Positions 1-9,639 of a DNA stretch of 64,000 nucleotides are shown piece after piece. The DNA comes from Auricularia sp. M13. Lineage: Eukaryota > Basidiomycota > Agaricomycetes > Auriculariales > Auriculariaceae. Within the stretch, counting starts at the first letter, position 1, and every line of letters starts with the position of its first letter. The translations under genes were made by a program, and so were the position numbers. The stretch lies in contig JAXOIZ010000013.1 in assembly GCA_037042915.1 (NCBI GenBank), positions 124,001 through 188,000 of the forward strand, in the 5' to 3' direction. Under the pieces are notes generated by a model. That model was not told the DNA's origin. It saw only the letters and a program-made list of their open reading frames with translations, and did no database searches.

Positions 1-473
1 GCAGACTGAGCCGCCCGTCGAGCGCGGTGACGAGACAACAAGGGCTGCCAATCCATCGCGATCCCATTGGCATCCGCGCCGTCGTCGCTCAAATCGTCCC
101 GGGGCCTTGTTGAATCAAAGCCCTTGGAGAGACCGAACCCGACAGACTCAGCGTCGCCTGGAACTCGGAGCAAGGCGCTGAGCGGGTCCAGATGCGACGA
201 GCTGGTTAGGTCGGGCAGTTGGCTGAATGTCGAATTTGGCCCGAGGCCGACGTAAATCTCGCCAGCCTCGGCGAGCTTCTTGGGAAACCGGGGCATATGG
301 GAGGCCCTTCGCACTTTGGGGAGCTCGCTCTTGGGAATGAACCGATACTGGGACTCTGGCGCGGCGGTGGTGCTGCGCGTTGTGCCCTGGCTGAGCTCGT
401 TGTTAAATGCTGCGTCCGCACGCGCAGCTGCAGCGGCACTTTTGCGTCCAATGCGAAGAGATCTCTTGCTCAT
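1..473 (-). CDS. Partial hypothetical protein, N-terminal 157 residues
   Basis: An open frame runs from an ATG at 473 leftwards to the window edge with no stop, so at least 157 residues are present and the C-terminus is missing. The protein begins MSKRSLRIGRKSAAAAARAD, is basic and Ala-rich at the start, then becomes Ser/Pro/Asp-rich with a DDLSDDGAD stretch, so it looks largely disordered. No domain is recognised. It points away from the 187-aa gene at 1116, and the 640-bp spacer between them holds GTGCTA/TAGCAC dyads at 557-584 that recur beside the neighbouring genes. The length without a stop and the good context support a real gene; function is unknown. Confidence 0.5.
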   Translation of the reverse strand, partial: MSKRSLRIGRKSAAAAARADAAFNNELSQGTTRSTTAAPESQYRFIPKSELPKVRRASHMPRFPKKLAEAGEIYVGLGPNSTFSQLPDLTSSSHLDPLSALLRVPGDAESVGFGLSKGFDSTRPRDDLSDDGADANGIAMDWQPLLSRHRARRAAQS

Positions 474-1115
474 CGACGGCGGTAATACGGGATGTGGGAG
501 GAAGGAGACCAAGTGTCGGAGTTGACGCGTCGGGCAATCCCGCTGTGATACGGCTTTAGCACCAGTGCTATCACGCTAGCACTGCAGGTCATTGTGAAAC
601 CTGTGTGTCTCTGTATTATCTCAGGGTCTAATTGACATCTACCAGCTGAGAACCATTGTCTGTGAACAGCTACTTAGGATTAGCAAGCTATTTCTATGCA
701 CAGGCGGATGCGCAACATGTTCTACCGCGTTTAGCACAGCTCTCCCAGACATTGACTTTGGCTTATTGGAGCCCGAGCTGTTACATTATATAGGTAGCAT
801 GAAACAGGGTATATTCGCCTGATCTCCTACTCTTCAGTGCAATGCGGGGATTTCGTCCGTACAGACTTTCGTCCGTACAACTCCAAAATTGTAAACAAAA
901 AATGAACACAGTTTCCAATACACCGTTAGCTCAGCAAAAGACTGACTTATCGATGCACACCTTGATGGTGCTGAGTCTTGCAGTGTGCAGGTGTTGTTGA
1001 GCGCTGCCAGACAGTCGTCAAGGTGTGGACCGGTTGTGTTTCCGACTTGCACTTCGACCTCCGACTTGCAACTCTTCCCGCCCCCTGCCAGAGCTGTCAA
1101 ACGGAGACGGTTGAG
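474..1115. other. Spacer between divergent genes
   Basis: This non-coding stretch separates two divergently oriented genes. Apart from the dyad cluster at 557-584, and a possible minor TATA-like tract near 784-792 (ttatataggtag), nothing else can be supported. The region is AT-richer than the coding sequence on either side, as expected for fungal promoters. Confidence 0.5.
557..584. promoter_or_regulatory. Clustered TAGCAC/GTGCTA dyad
   Basis: Three alternating half-sites are visible: TAGCAC (557-562), GTGCTA (565-570) and TAGCAC (577-582). The outer pair forms CAGTGCTA-6 nt-TAGCACTG, an 8-bp perfect inverted repeat. A further GTGATA lies at 545-550. The same half-sites and spacing recur at 3491-3561, 3685-3696 and 9240-9600. 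Binding by a dimeric protein is an inference; no factor is identified. Confidence 0.5.
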
Positions 1116-1792
1116 ATGGCGCGCGGGCGTCCAAAGATTCACGCTGACGCAAACGCACGTAAAAGGGCTTTCTACGCAAGGTACGAAGAGCGTTATGCGT
1201 CCCATTTGGCGCTGCGAGTAATGTTTGTACAGGCACAGCGAACGAGAGAAAGAACGAGTTCGGAAATACCGTGCAGCTTCCAAGACGAGGGGCAGTGTTA
1301 CGTCTGCCACAGGAGCAAATGAGGACCTTGGATTCCAGGCAGCTCGACGCACCGAGAGCTTTGAACAGGTGTGTTGGTGTGCAATACAGAGGGTATGGTA
1401 AAGGTGCCGATGAGATTCAACATTCTCAGCAAATGCTGGGCGCCCTTAAAGACGCAGAGAGAGTATCTGCGCTGCGCACGGAGCTCAGGTCGTGGAGGAC
1501 GCGCGAAACGGACGAGGAGGAATGGATCGCCTTGACTGTCGGCGCCATCAAGCTGCAGTGCAACGGTCGCCCCGTCGGCGAGCTTCAGGAGCGTCTCTCA
1601 CGCGGCATATCTGTCGCGCGGACAGTCATGACCGCTGCGGATACGGCTGGTGACTGCTGCCGTGTTATTGCGCTCGATGCGTCGCACGTTCACAGGAGTT
1701 TGATGGACATTGAGCGGCACTATACGGACGACGACGTGGCAGATGCATTCAGGCAGGGAACTCTCATTTGGCAGAGCATGTACCGCAGCTAG
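1116..1792 (+). CDS. Small basic hypothetical protein (187 aa, 3 exons)
   Basis: The model is join(1116..1180, 1233..1368, 1430..1792). The introns are 52 and 61 nt with gtacga..acag and gtgtgt..tcag ends, and both junctions keep the frame. The product starts MARGRPKIHADANARKRA, a Gly-Arg-Pro AT-hook-like and strongly basic N-terminus. A charged helical stretch (SEREKERVRKYRAASK, about residues 23-40) follows, and then an acidic-to-neutral helical C-terminal domain containing TDEEEWIALTVGAIKLQ. The basic start suggests nucleic-acid binding, but this is inference and no family is named with certainty. Its TAG stop shares the CTAG tetranucleotide with the stop of the convergent gene at 1789-3068. 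Confidence 0.6.
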
Positions 1793-3068
1793 AAGGTGGG
1801 CTGATACATCGAGACAACTTGTTCTTTCAACGCAGCGCGCTCCTCCCGCAACTCAGCGACGTAACGGCGCTGAGCGGCCACCTCATTCTCCAGGTCCGCG
1901 GCTTGCTTTTTGAGGCGAGCTGACTCGGCTTTGAGGTCATGCACCTGCGCGACTGCGCGCTCGTATTCCCGCCCGGCGTGTCGATGCAACTGAAACGCTC
2001 GCTCGCTGCGGCTGAGCGAGTATGGGACGTCCAAGCCCTCGTCGTCGGAAGAACCAGAGATCTCGCTCCGGTTGTCCCATGATGGGTCTGGGGGCGTTGG
2101 GTTCGCGGCGGGCGTACCGTGGGGACCGAGCGTCTTCCAACGCCGCGCCACCCCGGCCGAGTCGTGCGTGCGCCCGTAGATGACAGTCGCACGAGGGTCG
2201 ATGCTGAATAGACACATCGTTAAGAGCGTTACTTAAAGGAAGCCGGCGAGCGTACCAGATGAGCACATCGCGGAAATCGTCAAGGCAATGCTCGCCCATG
2301 ACGTCCGCGAGCATTAAAGTCTCGTCAACAGAGAACCTCACGTCGAGCCTCGCGTTCCTGATGTGCAGATCGCGCAGGGCAACCATACGGCGGGTCGGGG
2401 ACCGCGAGTGCCGCAACCAGATCATGTCGATGCGCGCGTGGAGGCCACTGAGCTCGAGATCGGAGAGATTCCAAGCTGGGGACTTTGCAGCGAGCACGCC
2501 ATCCAGAGCCGCATGAATCTCGACGGGCGCGATATCGCCCCGTCGACCTCGGCCGTACATCTGTATGTTGTACTCGTGCTCGCGGTGCCAATGTAACCTC
2601 ATCCGCTTCACGCGCAGTCCCATCTGCAGCGCCTCGTCGTACTGAGGTGAGATGAGCAGGCGTATGGTGAATCCATAGAAATCATGCTCACCACCGCATG
2701 GAAAGCCTGCCCTGCGGCAATCGCGTCCGCTTTGAGCCAGCCCATGGGGTACTCCTTGACGTCGAAAGACCATACGGGATCCACTGGACGACGCCGTGTC
2801 TGGTAGGCCGGTCCCCACTCGTCGGCCGGGCTGGGGGGTTCCGGCTCGTTCCACCCGCTCGTTCGAGGCCGATCCACATCCTTGACGGGAGGCGGGGACG
2901 GAGCACGCATTTCCGGCGAGAGCCACGCAATGTCTGCCAGCGTCCAAGGGTGACTAACAGTTCGGCTTATCAGCACGAGAAATCGCTCGCGTAGCAGCCT
3001 ACTGACACGCGCCACTCCTCAGTGGTAGGCTCGAGTTCGAGCTCGGCGGGGACGGGAGAGGAGCTCAT
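1789..3068 (-). CDS. Hypothetical coiled-coil protein (371 aa, 4 exons)
   Basis: The model is complement(join(1789..2203, 2256..2641, 2692..2953, 3016..3068)), with introns of 52, 50 and 62 nt. The last two splices (gtacgc..ttcag and gtgagc..ctcag) are clear. The first donor (gtggcg) is weak, so the extreme N-terminus MSSSPVPAELELEP is less certain. Residues 25-85 are Pro/Asp/Arg-rich. A central folded-looking part follows (SFDVKEYPMGWLKADAIAAG, then basic segments with many His and Arg). The last 75 residues form a clear coiled coil ending in LREERAALKEQVVSMYQPTF. No known domain is recognised. The gene is convergent with the 187-aa gene and divergent from the 1430-aa gene, sharing with it a spacer of dyads. 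Confidence 0.6.
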
Positions 3069-3490
3069 GTTCGCACAAGGACAAGACGCGTGCGAACCGG
3101 GGATGAACGAGCAGGAACGACACAGATGCTTCTGTGGGAAGCATCTGTGCTTGGCACTACTGCGCATTTGTTACGTGGCGGAGAGAGCAACATGCCGGAT
3201 AATCAGGGAAATCATCCAGATTTAGACGCGTGCAAATGCGGCAATCTGCTACCGGGCACTTCACGCGAAGCCCGACTTGTTTGGGCTGTTTGTTTAGACT
3301 CTCTCTTCCTCTCCCCCCAACGTTCCCGCCAACGAGCTCGCAGCTCGTCGGCAACTGCGAGCTCGTCGGCGAGCGCAAGGGAAGATGAATTGGATATATG
3401 CTGTGGCGTGATGACAAGCCAGGGCCGTAAAGTGCGCACTCGACCATGTGAAGCCGCAGATCCGAATACTGATCACGGGGATTTCAGATC

Positions 3491-3561
3491 AGTGCTGCAC
3501 TGTGCTACTCCTCGTAGCACTGTGATAACTGGTATATCACCGTGCTATCCCAGATAGCACG
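3491..3561. promoter_or_regulatory. Array of four dyads with GTGCTA/GTGATA half-sites
   Basis: Four inverted repeats lie head to tail. They are AGTGC-T-GCACT (3491-3501), GTGCTAC-5 nt-GTAGCAC (3502-3520), GTGATA-7 nt-TATCAC (3522-3540) and CGTGCTAT-5 nt-ATAGCACG (3541-3561). They occupy the bidirectional promoter space between the divergent genes starting at 3068 and 3780. Read directly from the sequence; the regulatory role is inferred. Confidence 0.55.
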
Positions 3562-3684
3562 ATGATGACCATCCTTGGCATTGTCGCAGACCGCGTGCGC
3601 CGTTGGCTCGGGCCTAGATGTCAGCCATATCATTCATGAGTAATGGTCAGCACCACCAGCAGACTGTGCTACAGCGTCACAGAC

Positions 3685-3696
3685 GTGATATATCAC
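3685..3696. promoter_or_regulatory. Perfect 12-bp palindrome GTGATATATCAC
   Basis: This palindrome fuses a GTGATA and a TATCAC half-site with no spacer, 84 bp upstream of the ATG of the 1430-aa gene. It uses the same half-sites as the upstream array and the cluster at 9240-9600. Confidence 0.5.
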
Positions 3697-3779
3697 CGGC
3701 AGCACGATTCTACACGGACTTGCGCTCCTTTCTGCCCAGTCTTGCCCATCGCACCCCGCCGGCACCGCGCTCGAAACCG

Positions 3780-6719
3780 ATGGCGAACCCGAAAGGCTCA
3801 ACATCCCAGAAACCTGCGTCTACCGGCACGCGTAGCGGCAAAAGCGATGTGAGTCGTTAAGTCTCAGACTCACGGAGGTGCTCATGCGACGTCTCAGGCG
3901 CGCGAAGGAACACGGCGCTCGGCGCGTCAAAGGTCTCAACCAGCCTCCGGGCCCTCTGACAACGTGACGGTAAGGAAGGTCGTCAGCGTTGCAAAAACAG
4001 CTATCTGACGTTAGCCTTTAGAAACCCGGCCGCGGTTTCGCGCGCAACGGCGCTCCCGACCACCAACCGCATAAGTTCTGGACATTCCAGCCAATCTCCG
4101 AGGATGAAGCCGACGATAACGCCCCGACGCCAGAGTATCAGCCGGATATCAGAACAAAACGGCCGCCCAAACGCCATTTCACGCCCAATGGGTCGCCGCC
4201 GACGTCGCCGGCCGATCAGCACGCGCCTCTGCCCGGTGGCGACCAGGGCGATGTGTCTGAGCCGCCGCGGCCGAACGAGCCGGCCAAGGCATCCTCGACA
4301 GCGCCGTCCAACGCGCCGTTGAACACGTCAACTGCGAGGCCCGCGTCCAAAGCGAAGGCGAAGGCCACGTCCAAGCCCAAGGCCTCGTCCAAAGCTGCGC
4401 CACCACCCACCGCGCCGCTTCCCAACGCGCCGCCGCCCACCGCGCCGCTTCCCAACGCGCCACCACCCACCGCGCCGCTTCCCAACGCGCCGCCGCCCAC
4501 CGCGCCGCTTCCCACCGCGCCGCCGCCTGGAGGGCCGCTTCCCACCGCCCCGGCGCCAGTCCAGGAGCCGCTGTTCCTGCCAGATCCTGATACCGTCGAA
4601 GAGGCGAAGGATGCGGTGTCCACGGGATGGGATGAAGACGATGACCTGCCAGCATCTCTGCAGGAACTCGAGGACCAGTATGCTCAGGACGTTGAGCGCG
4701 AGCGCGAGTCAGAGCTCGCGCGCGCGTCCAGCGAGAATGAAGGCAGCGCCGACGCGTTCAAATTTTCGCCGCCGACTGGCGATCTGGAAGGCTTGGACCT
4801 CGACGACAACGACGAAGGCTCTCTTCCAGACGATACCGCGGGTTCAGCATCTGGCAGCGCCGACGTCGACGGGGTTGACGCGCTGCCCCACGTCAAGTCG
4901 AAACCTGGACGTCTGAGCAAGAAGGAAAGGCAGCGCGTCGACGACGAGGTTGAGTTCATCAAGACGCGCGTCAGGGATCTTGCGCGTGAGCTCAAGAAAC
5001 CGGAGCGCGTCATCTGGGCCTTGACTGGCTTCTCGGAGATCCTCGCGCGCGCACCGAACCTCTACAACATGTTCGTCCGGCGCTGGTGCCTCCAGAATAA
5101 GGTCGAAGAAGGCGGTACGTGTGCAGTTTCGCCCGCTCTTGCATTTCCTGACGTTCAGTAGAGACTTTCTCCGCGTACGTTCGCCGGTTCGTGGCCGCGT
5201 ATCGCCAGGAGGTGGGTCCCAAGGATCACGACGCGCGAGAGGTGCTGCGCGCGCAGCTCATCAAGTGGCTCGCGTTGTTCGACAAGGAGGTCGCCAAGGA
5301 AGTTGTCACTCGCGGCGAGGTCTATCAAGCGATGCTCAAGATGAAAGTTCAGATGCTCGAAATTGTGAGTGATATGTTGCCTGTCGACGTATCGTTAACT
5401 AACCGTCCTTTCATAGGCTGAAAGGAATCGCCGCCTGTACAACATTGTCTCTTTCGGCGGCATAGCATGCGCTGTGCCTGGTGACCTGAAGGGCATGGCG
5501 GCAAATTGCTTCTGGACGTCCGGCGCCGACCTCGAAAAGGTCGTTACGGAAAACAAGGCGACGCTTCGCAGGGTGCTCGCATACATCGGAGCATGGTCTA
5601 TGTGAATCTTCCCGCACACAGCGCGCGCATATCAGACCTGCTGACCCCAGCTTGCAGTGTGAAAGGTACCATGGAAGATCCGTCGGACGGGCCAATGCCC
5701 ACGAGCGACTCCGTGCGGAACATCAACCAGCTCGACGTGCGCAAGTGGGTTCCGCCTCTTGTTGCGGAATGGGAAAGTACGTCGGTTGATGTCAGGCGTC
5801 CGAATTACACTGATAGAGCATTATCAGAGGCAGAGCTGAAGACTCGCGGTACGTCCGTCCAATGGGCGGAGTGTCCGTCGCAGTGCCTGGAACAGCGCGT
5901 CTGCATCGTCGACTGGCCGGAGGAGCTGGCCATCATCAACAGGGACCGCTCACACGTTTGGTCCACGGACATGGCGCGCGCCACGTACCTGTTCTTCGAA
6001 CGGCTGCGTCGGGGCGATCCGTCGTTGAAGAGACCAAAAGCTGTGCCTCTTGATAAACGTGAGCACAGTTACTGATGCGGATAAGGCCGTGTTCTAATGT
6101 AACGCGCCACAGTACAGCTCACCTACGAGCACAGCGAGATCCCGGGTGACTACGAGAGATGGCTTAACACCGCGCTCTGGAAGTCCGTCACGGGTCACGT
6201 TCTACTGACCGTCGCCGAGGTTCTCGAAGAAAACCTGGCCAAGCTCGACAAGCGTACGGCCAAGCTCGTGACAGAGGTTGCGGATGCGGCGCGCGCGAAC
6301 CGGACGGAAGCGCTCCAGAAGCAGATCCCCACGGCGGACAGGAAGCGCGCGGGCGCGCAGACGAAGGCCGAGGCGAAAAAGAAGGCGGCCCGCAAGAAGA
6401 AAAAAGCGAAAACGCAGCGCGCGAAGAAAGGCCGGGCGGCAAGGCGCGCCGCCGTCGACGATGCCGATGAAGCCGACGAACCGGAGAGCGAAGACGGACA
6501 AGAGCCTGACGCAGACGACGATCTCGACGATTCGTTCAGCAGCCAGCATGACAGCGACAGCGACACCAGCAGCAGCGAATCCGAGCGGGACGCAGGGGCC
6601 TCCCGGCGTCGCGCGCGTACTGCGCCAGCCGTAGCCCGCCGCCGTGCTGCGGGTAAGCGAGATGCGCGCGGTAACGAGCACCGTGGAGACAAGCCGGCGG
6701 GCAACAAGCGTACTGCCGT

Positions 6720-6757
<38 letters not shown>

Positions 6758-8481
6758 TCGTCGACCGCGAGCTACAGCAAAAGAAGCGGGGGAAGTCCCA
6801 GGCGGCGCGCTCTGGTAGCAAGAGCCGCGTTGCAGGCGACGAGGACGCAACCCGCGACGCGCTGCAGAAGCGGCGCGGGAAGTCTCTCGCGGCAGGTTCT
6901 GGGAGCAAGAAGCGCGATGCCGACGACGACGACATCGACGACCGCGACAGGCCGACGAAGCGCTTGAAGAAAAAGGTTGCCGCCCCCGACGACGACAGCG
7001 AGCGTGTCAGCCGTCACAGCAAGGGCAAGCGCACGCGTTGGCAACTGGACGACGAGACCGACCGATGGGACGTTCGTCGCCGCCGTCTCGACGGCTCTGA
7101 AAGACATGACGCGCAGTTCGGAGGAGGCCCCGATCTAAGCAGGATGCACGTCGAGGTAAGTCACGGCCCTTTGCGAGTTGCCTGGTGTGTACTGAATGTA
7201 CAATAGATCGAGGACGACGACCTAATGCCGAGCCCGTCAGCGCAACTGCCCACGTCTCCACGCGAAGGGGCGTATGCTACGCACTTCCCCTGGGATCTCA
7301 GCAGCCGCGCGCAGTCGCATGAGCCTCTGATCGGTGCGAACAACGCTGCACCGCCGGAGGTCGCGTCGGGCCTGCGTCACATGAGCAAGACGCCGGCGCC
7401 TGGTCCATCAGGAGAACACGGCGGACCCGGCGCGCAGTCGGGGCCGCCGCCGCAGCAGCAGCAGCACCAGCGGCCGTTCGCGCCGCAGACGATCAACCCG
7501 GCAGTGCTCAGCTTGCCCGCACACCCACCAGCGTCGGACCAGTCGCTCGCGCCGCCGCGGAGTCAGTCGCTCGCGCCGCCCCCACCGCCGCACAACAGCT
7601 CCTTGTTGTCGTCGTCGTCCTCGCACGGGAGCGCGCCGCAGGCCGTCCAGCAAATCCAATTTCATGCGCTGCAGCCAGCGCCGCCGTATAACACGGCCTC
7701 GTCGTCCGCGCAAACAGTCGGCACCGCGCTTGCCGTCCAGTACGAGCAAAGCCTGCAGCAGGCGCGCACCGCGCAGCAAGCAGCCGCTGCGCTGCGCACC
7801 CAGCAGCTGCTCCGTGCTCGTCAGGAGCTTCAAGCAAAGCTGGATGCGACGAGGACGGAGTTGATGCAACTCGACCCGCAGCGTGCGCCACCCTCAGCGC
7901 ACATCCCGTTGCAGCAGGCTGCGCAGACCAGCCACGGGTACACCGCGAGCGGCATCAGCCTGGGCGTCGCTTCAGCCTCGCAGCCCCCGGTGCCGACAGC
8001 AACGTCGCTGGCAGGCTACGGCGTCGGGGGCGCTGGCACGTCGGTGCAGCAGCACCAGCCGCCGCTGCCGCCGCCGACGACACAGCAGCAGCAGCAGCAG
8101 AGCCGCGTGCCGCTGCCGCCACAGCAGCAGCGCGCTCAGGCTGCGGCGCCGGAGGCCTATGGCTACGCACCCGGCGGGTCATCAGTGCAGTATGCACAGC
8201 ACGCGGCGACCGCGCATTCCGACTACAGCGCTGGTATAGCCGATCCCATGCCGCTGCCGCCGCCGCCGCCGCAGCTCCCCGGGTTCCAATCCGCTGCGCA
8301 ACCCGTCGGGCTTGGCTATGGGGCGCATACCTCGTCGAACTACGACGGCTCAGGCCCTAACCCCGCGCAAATCCCGAACGCACACGACATCAACATGGGA
8401 GTCCCCGGAGACGACGCGGCTTGGGAGGCATTCATGGCACATGGGTGGTCGGGTCTTAATAATGCGGGGGACAGTATTTAG
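3780..8481 (+). CDS. Large disordered protein of unknown function (1430 aa, 9 exons)
   Basis: The model is join(3780..3848, 3898..3969, 4022..5114, 5159..5364, 5417..5601, 5658..5776, 5828..6058, 6113..7155, 7207..8481). All introns are 44-56 nt with GT..AG ends and every junction keeps phase. The start MANPKGSTSQ follows a promoter with dyads. In order, the protein has a basic N-terminus, a Pro/Ala decapeptide array (residues near 175-225), an acidic stretch, and a well-conserved-looking helical core (RVRDLARELKKPERVIWALT onward, through the KWLALFDKEVAKEVV segment and several Trp/Cys-rich exons). It continues with a Lys/Arg/Ala nuclear-signal-like tract, a 12-residue Asp run, and a Gln/Pro-rich tail with polyQ tracts. 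The composition suggests a nuclear regulatory or scaffold protein, but that is inference and no catalytic motif is seen. Confidence 0.65.
4389..4545 (+). repeat. 30-bp coding tandem repeat (Pro/Ala decapeptide)
   Basis: About five near-identical 30-bp units encode PPPTAPLPNA, with only silent or single-residue changes (the last units read TAPPPGG). The unit length is a multiple of three, so copy number can change without frameshift. It lies in exon 3 of the 1430-aa gene. Confidence 0.8.
6721..6757 (+). repeat. (GAC)n microsatellite coding polyaspartate
   Basis: Twelve consecutive GAC codons, followed by GTCGTCGAC, give an uninterrupted Asp run in exon 8 of the 1430-aa gene. The GAC/GTC arms can also fold back on each other. 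Slippage here would change Asp number without breaking the frame. Confidence 0.85.
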
Positions 8482-8703
8482 ATTTCGTTCATGTCGTTTA
8501 TGCAATAAAGAAGTGGGTATTTCATTGCTCATTAACGCATAGGGACATCTTCAAGCACGTTGTATGTGACACACACGCGAGTTAAGAGACTGTACTTGGA
8601 GTCGCGTCGGTGCAATCACGGGAAGCACGCGGGTCGAAGGAAGTCGTGACTGATGCGGGACGGTGAGAACAACTTGGGGGAGAGGATGGAACAAGTACCT
8701 GGA

Positions 8704-9179
8704 TTATGGGCCCTTCTCAGCAGCGCCGAGCCGGTCCTCGAGCTCCTGGCAGCGCGCGGTGAGCCGCTTGATCTCCTTGTTCTGCTTCCTGACAGTCTTC
8801 TCCAGAGCAGACATGTCCGAGAGCAGTTCCTCGAGGTCCCTGTGGGCCGTCACCCACTCCTCCACAGCATCCGGCGCTCGCCCTTCGGCCATGTCGATGT
8901 AGATATCGCGGCAGCCAGGAGATCCTCGCGCGTCTTCATCCCGTCGTAGACAGACGAGTTGTGCAACGCGCGACAAATCCAAGGGTAGGGCTCGGGCTCG
9001 GGCTCTGGCTCTACAGCCGTTGAGACGGAGGCGCTGCGAGAGCGCTTGCGCGAATCGGGGGTAGACTCGGCGTCTAGCTGTTCCGCGGGAGGGCTGGGAG
9101 AGCGGCGCCGGCGGCGTACGTCCGGGGTCGAGTTTGAGCTGCGGGGCAAGGCAACGAAAGGCGTCGGGGGAGGATCCAT
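8704..9179 (-). pseudogene. Frameshifted coiled-coil hypothetical protein (about 158 aa)
   Basis: An ATG at 9179 opens a Pro/Ser/Arg-rich frame (MDPPPTPFVALPRSSNSTPD) reaching the segment VYDGMKTREDLLAAA. The sensible continuation, DIYIDMAEGRAPDAVEEWV and a C-terminal coiled coil ending QELEDRLGAAEKGP, is in another frame. The switch falls near 8908-8910, where no GT..AG intron fits. The total of 476 nt is one short of 159 codons, so a single-base deletion explains it. Either the gene is freshly broken or there is a sequencing error in a GC-rich run. No domain is recognised. It shares with the 1789-3068 gene a disordered front and coiled-coil end, but no clear sequence identity. Confidence 0.5.
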
Positions 9180-9239
9180 GCGGGGAGGTGAACAGAGCAG
9201 CCGGTCCAAAACAGAGATAGGGCGCACCGTGTAGCCTGA

Positions 9240-9600
9240 GGAAATAATTGCTACACGGTGCTAGGAGTGTATCAGCACGAGTTCTACGAGTGGGAACGGT
9301 GCTTATCACGAGGATATGTGAGAGCACTGTGTAGCTCAGTAAAGCCGGGATGCTAGCACTGGTGAGACCCACAGTCAGCGGTTATATCACAGCGCATGTG
9401 GGCATCTCCAGAGATGCTGCAGATATCACAGTGACGCTGGAAAATAGCACTGAGATGCGGATTGCTGGATGATGACGCCTGCGGCCGGACCTGATATCAC
9501 TGGATATGCGCGGTGATACGAGGTGATATTGGCAGCAACACCAGGTATAGCAAGTGCTAGGCCTAGGAGGTCCTACGAGGGGATTGTTGCATGTGATGGC
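9240..9600. promoter_or_regulatory. Dense cluster of TAGCAC/TATCAC half-sites
   Basis: At least nine hexamers of the form TAKCAC or its complement GTGMTA occur here in both orientations, including positions 9258, 9304, 9354, near 9382, 9423, 9444, 9492, 9508 and 9549. The cluster lies just upstream of the 9179 gene start and directly beside the truncated edge of an F-box fragment that begins near 9640. It could be a promoter, or the subterminal repeat zone of a mobile block covering the first 9.6 kb; the sequence does not decide. Confidence 0.45.
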
Positions 9601-9639
9601 ATTGCATCTTATAGGTTCATAATATATGTCAGCCTGAGG

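Noticed and set aside
5848-5887. Candidate 40-nt intron (gtacgt..gcag) in the 1430-aa gene
   Set aside because: Removing it shifts the frame away from the long coding continuation; the unspliced reading is coherent.
6195-6935. 246-codon Ser-rich frame opposite the 1430-aa gene
   Set aside because: Antisense shadow of Asp/Lys/Arg-rich codons in exon 8.
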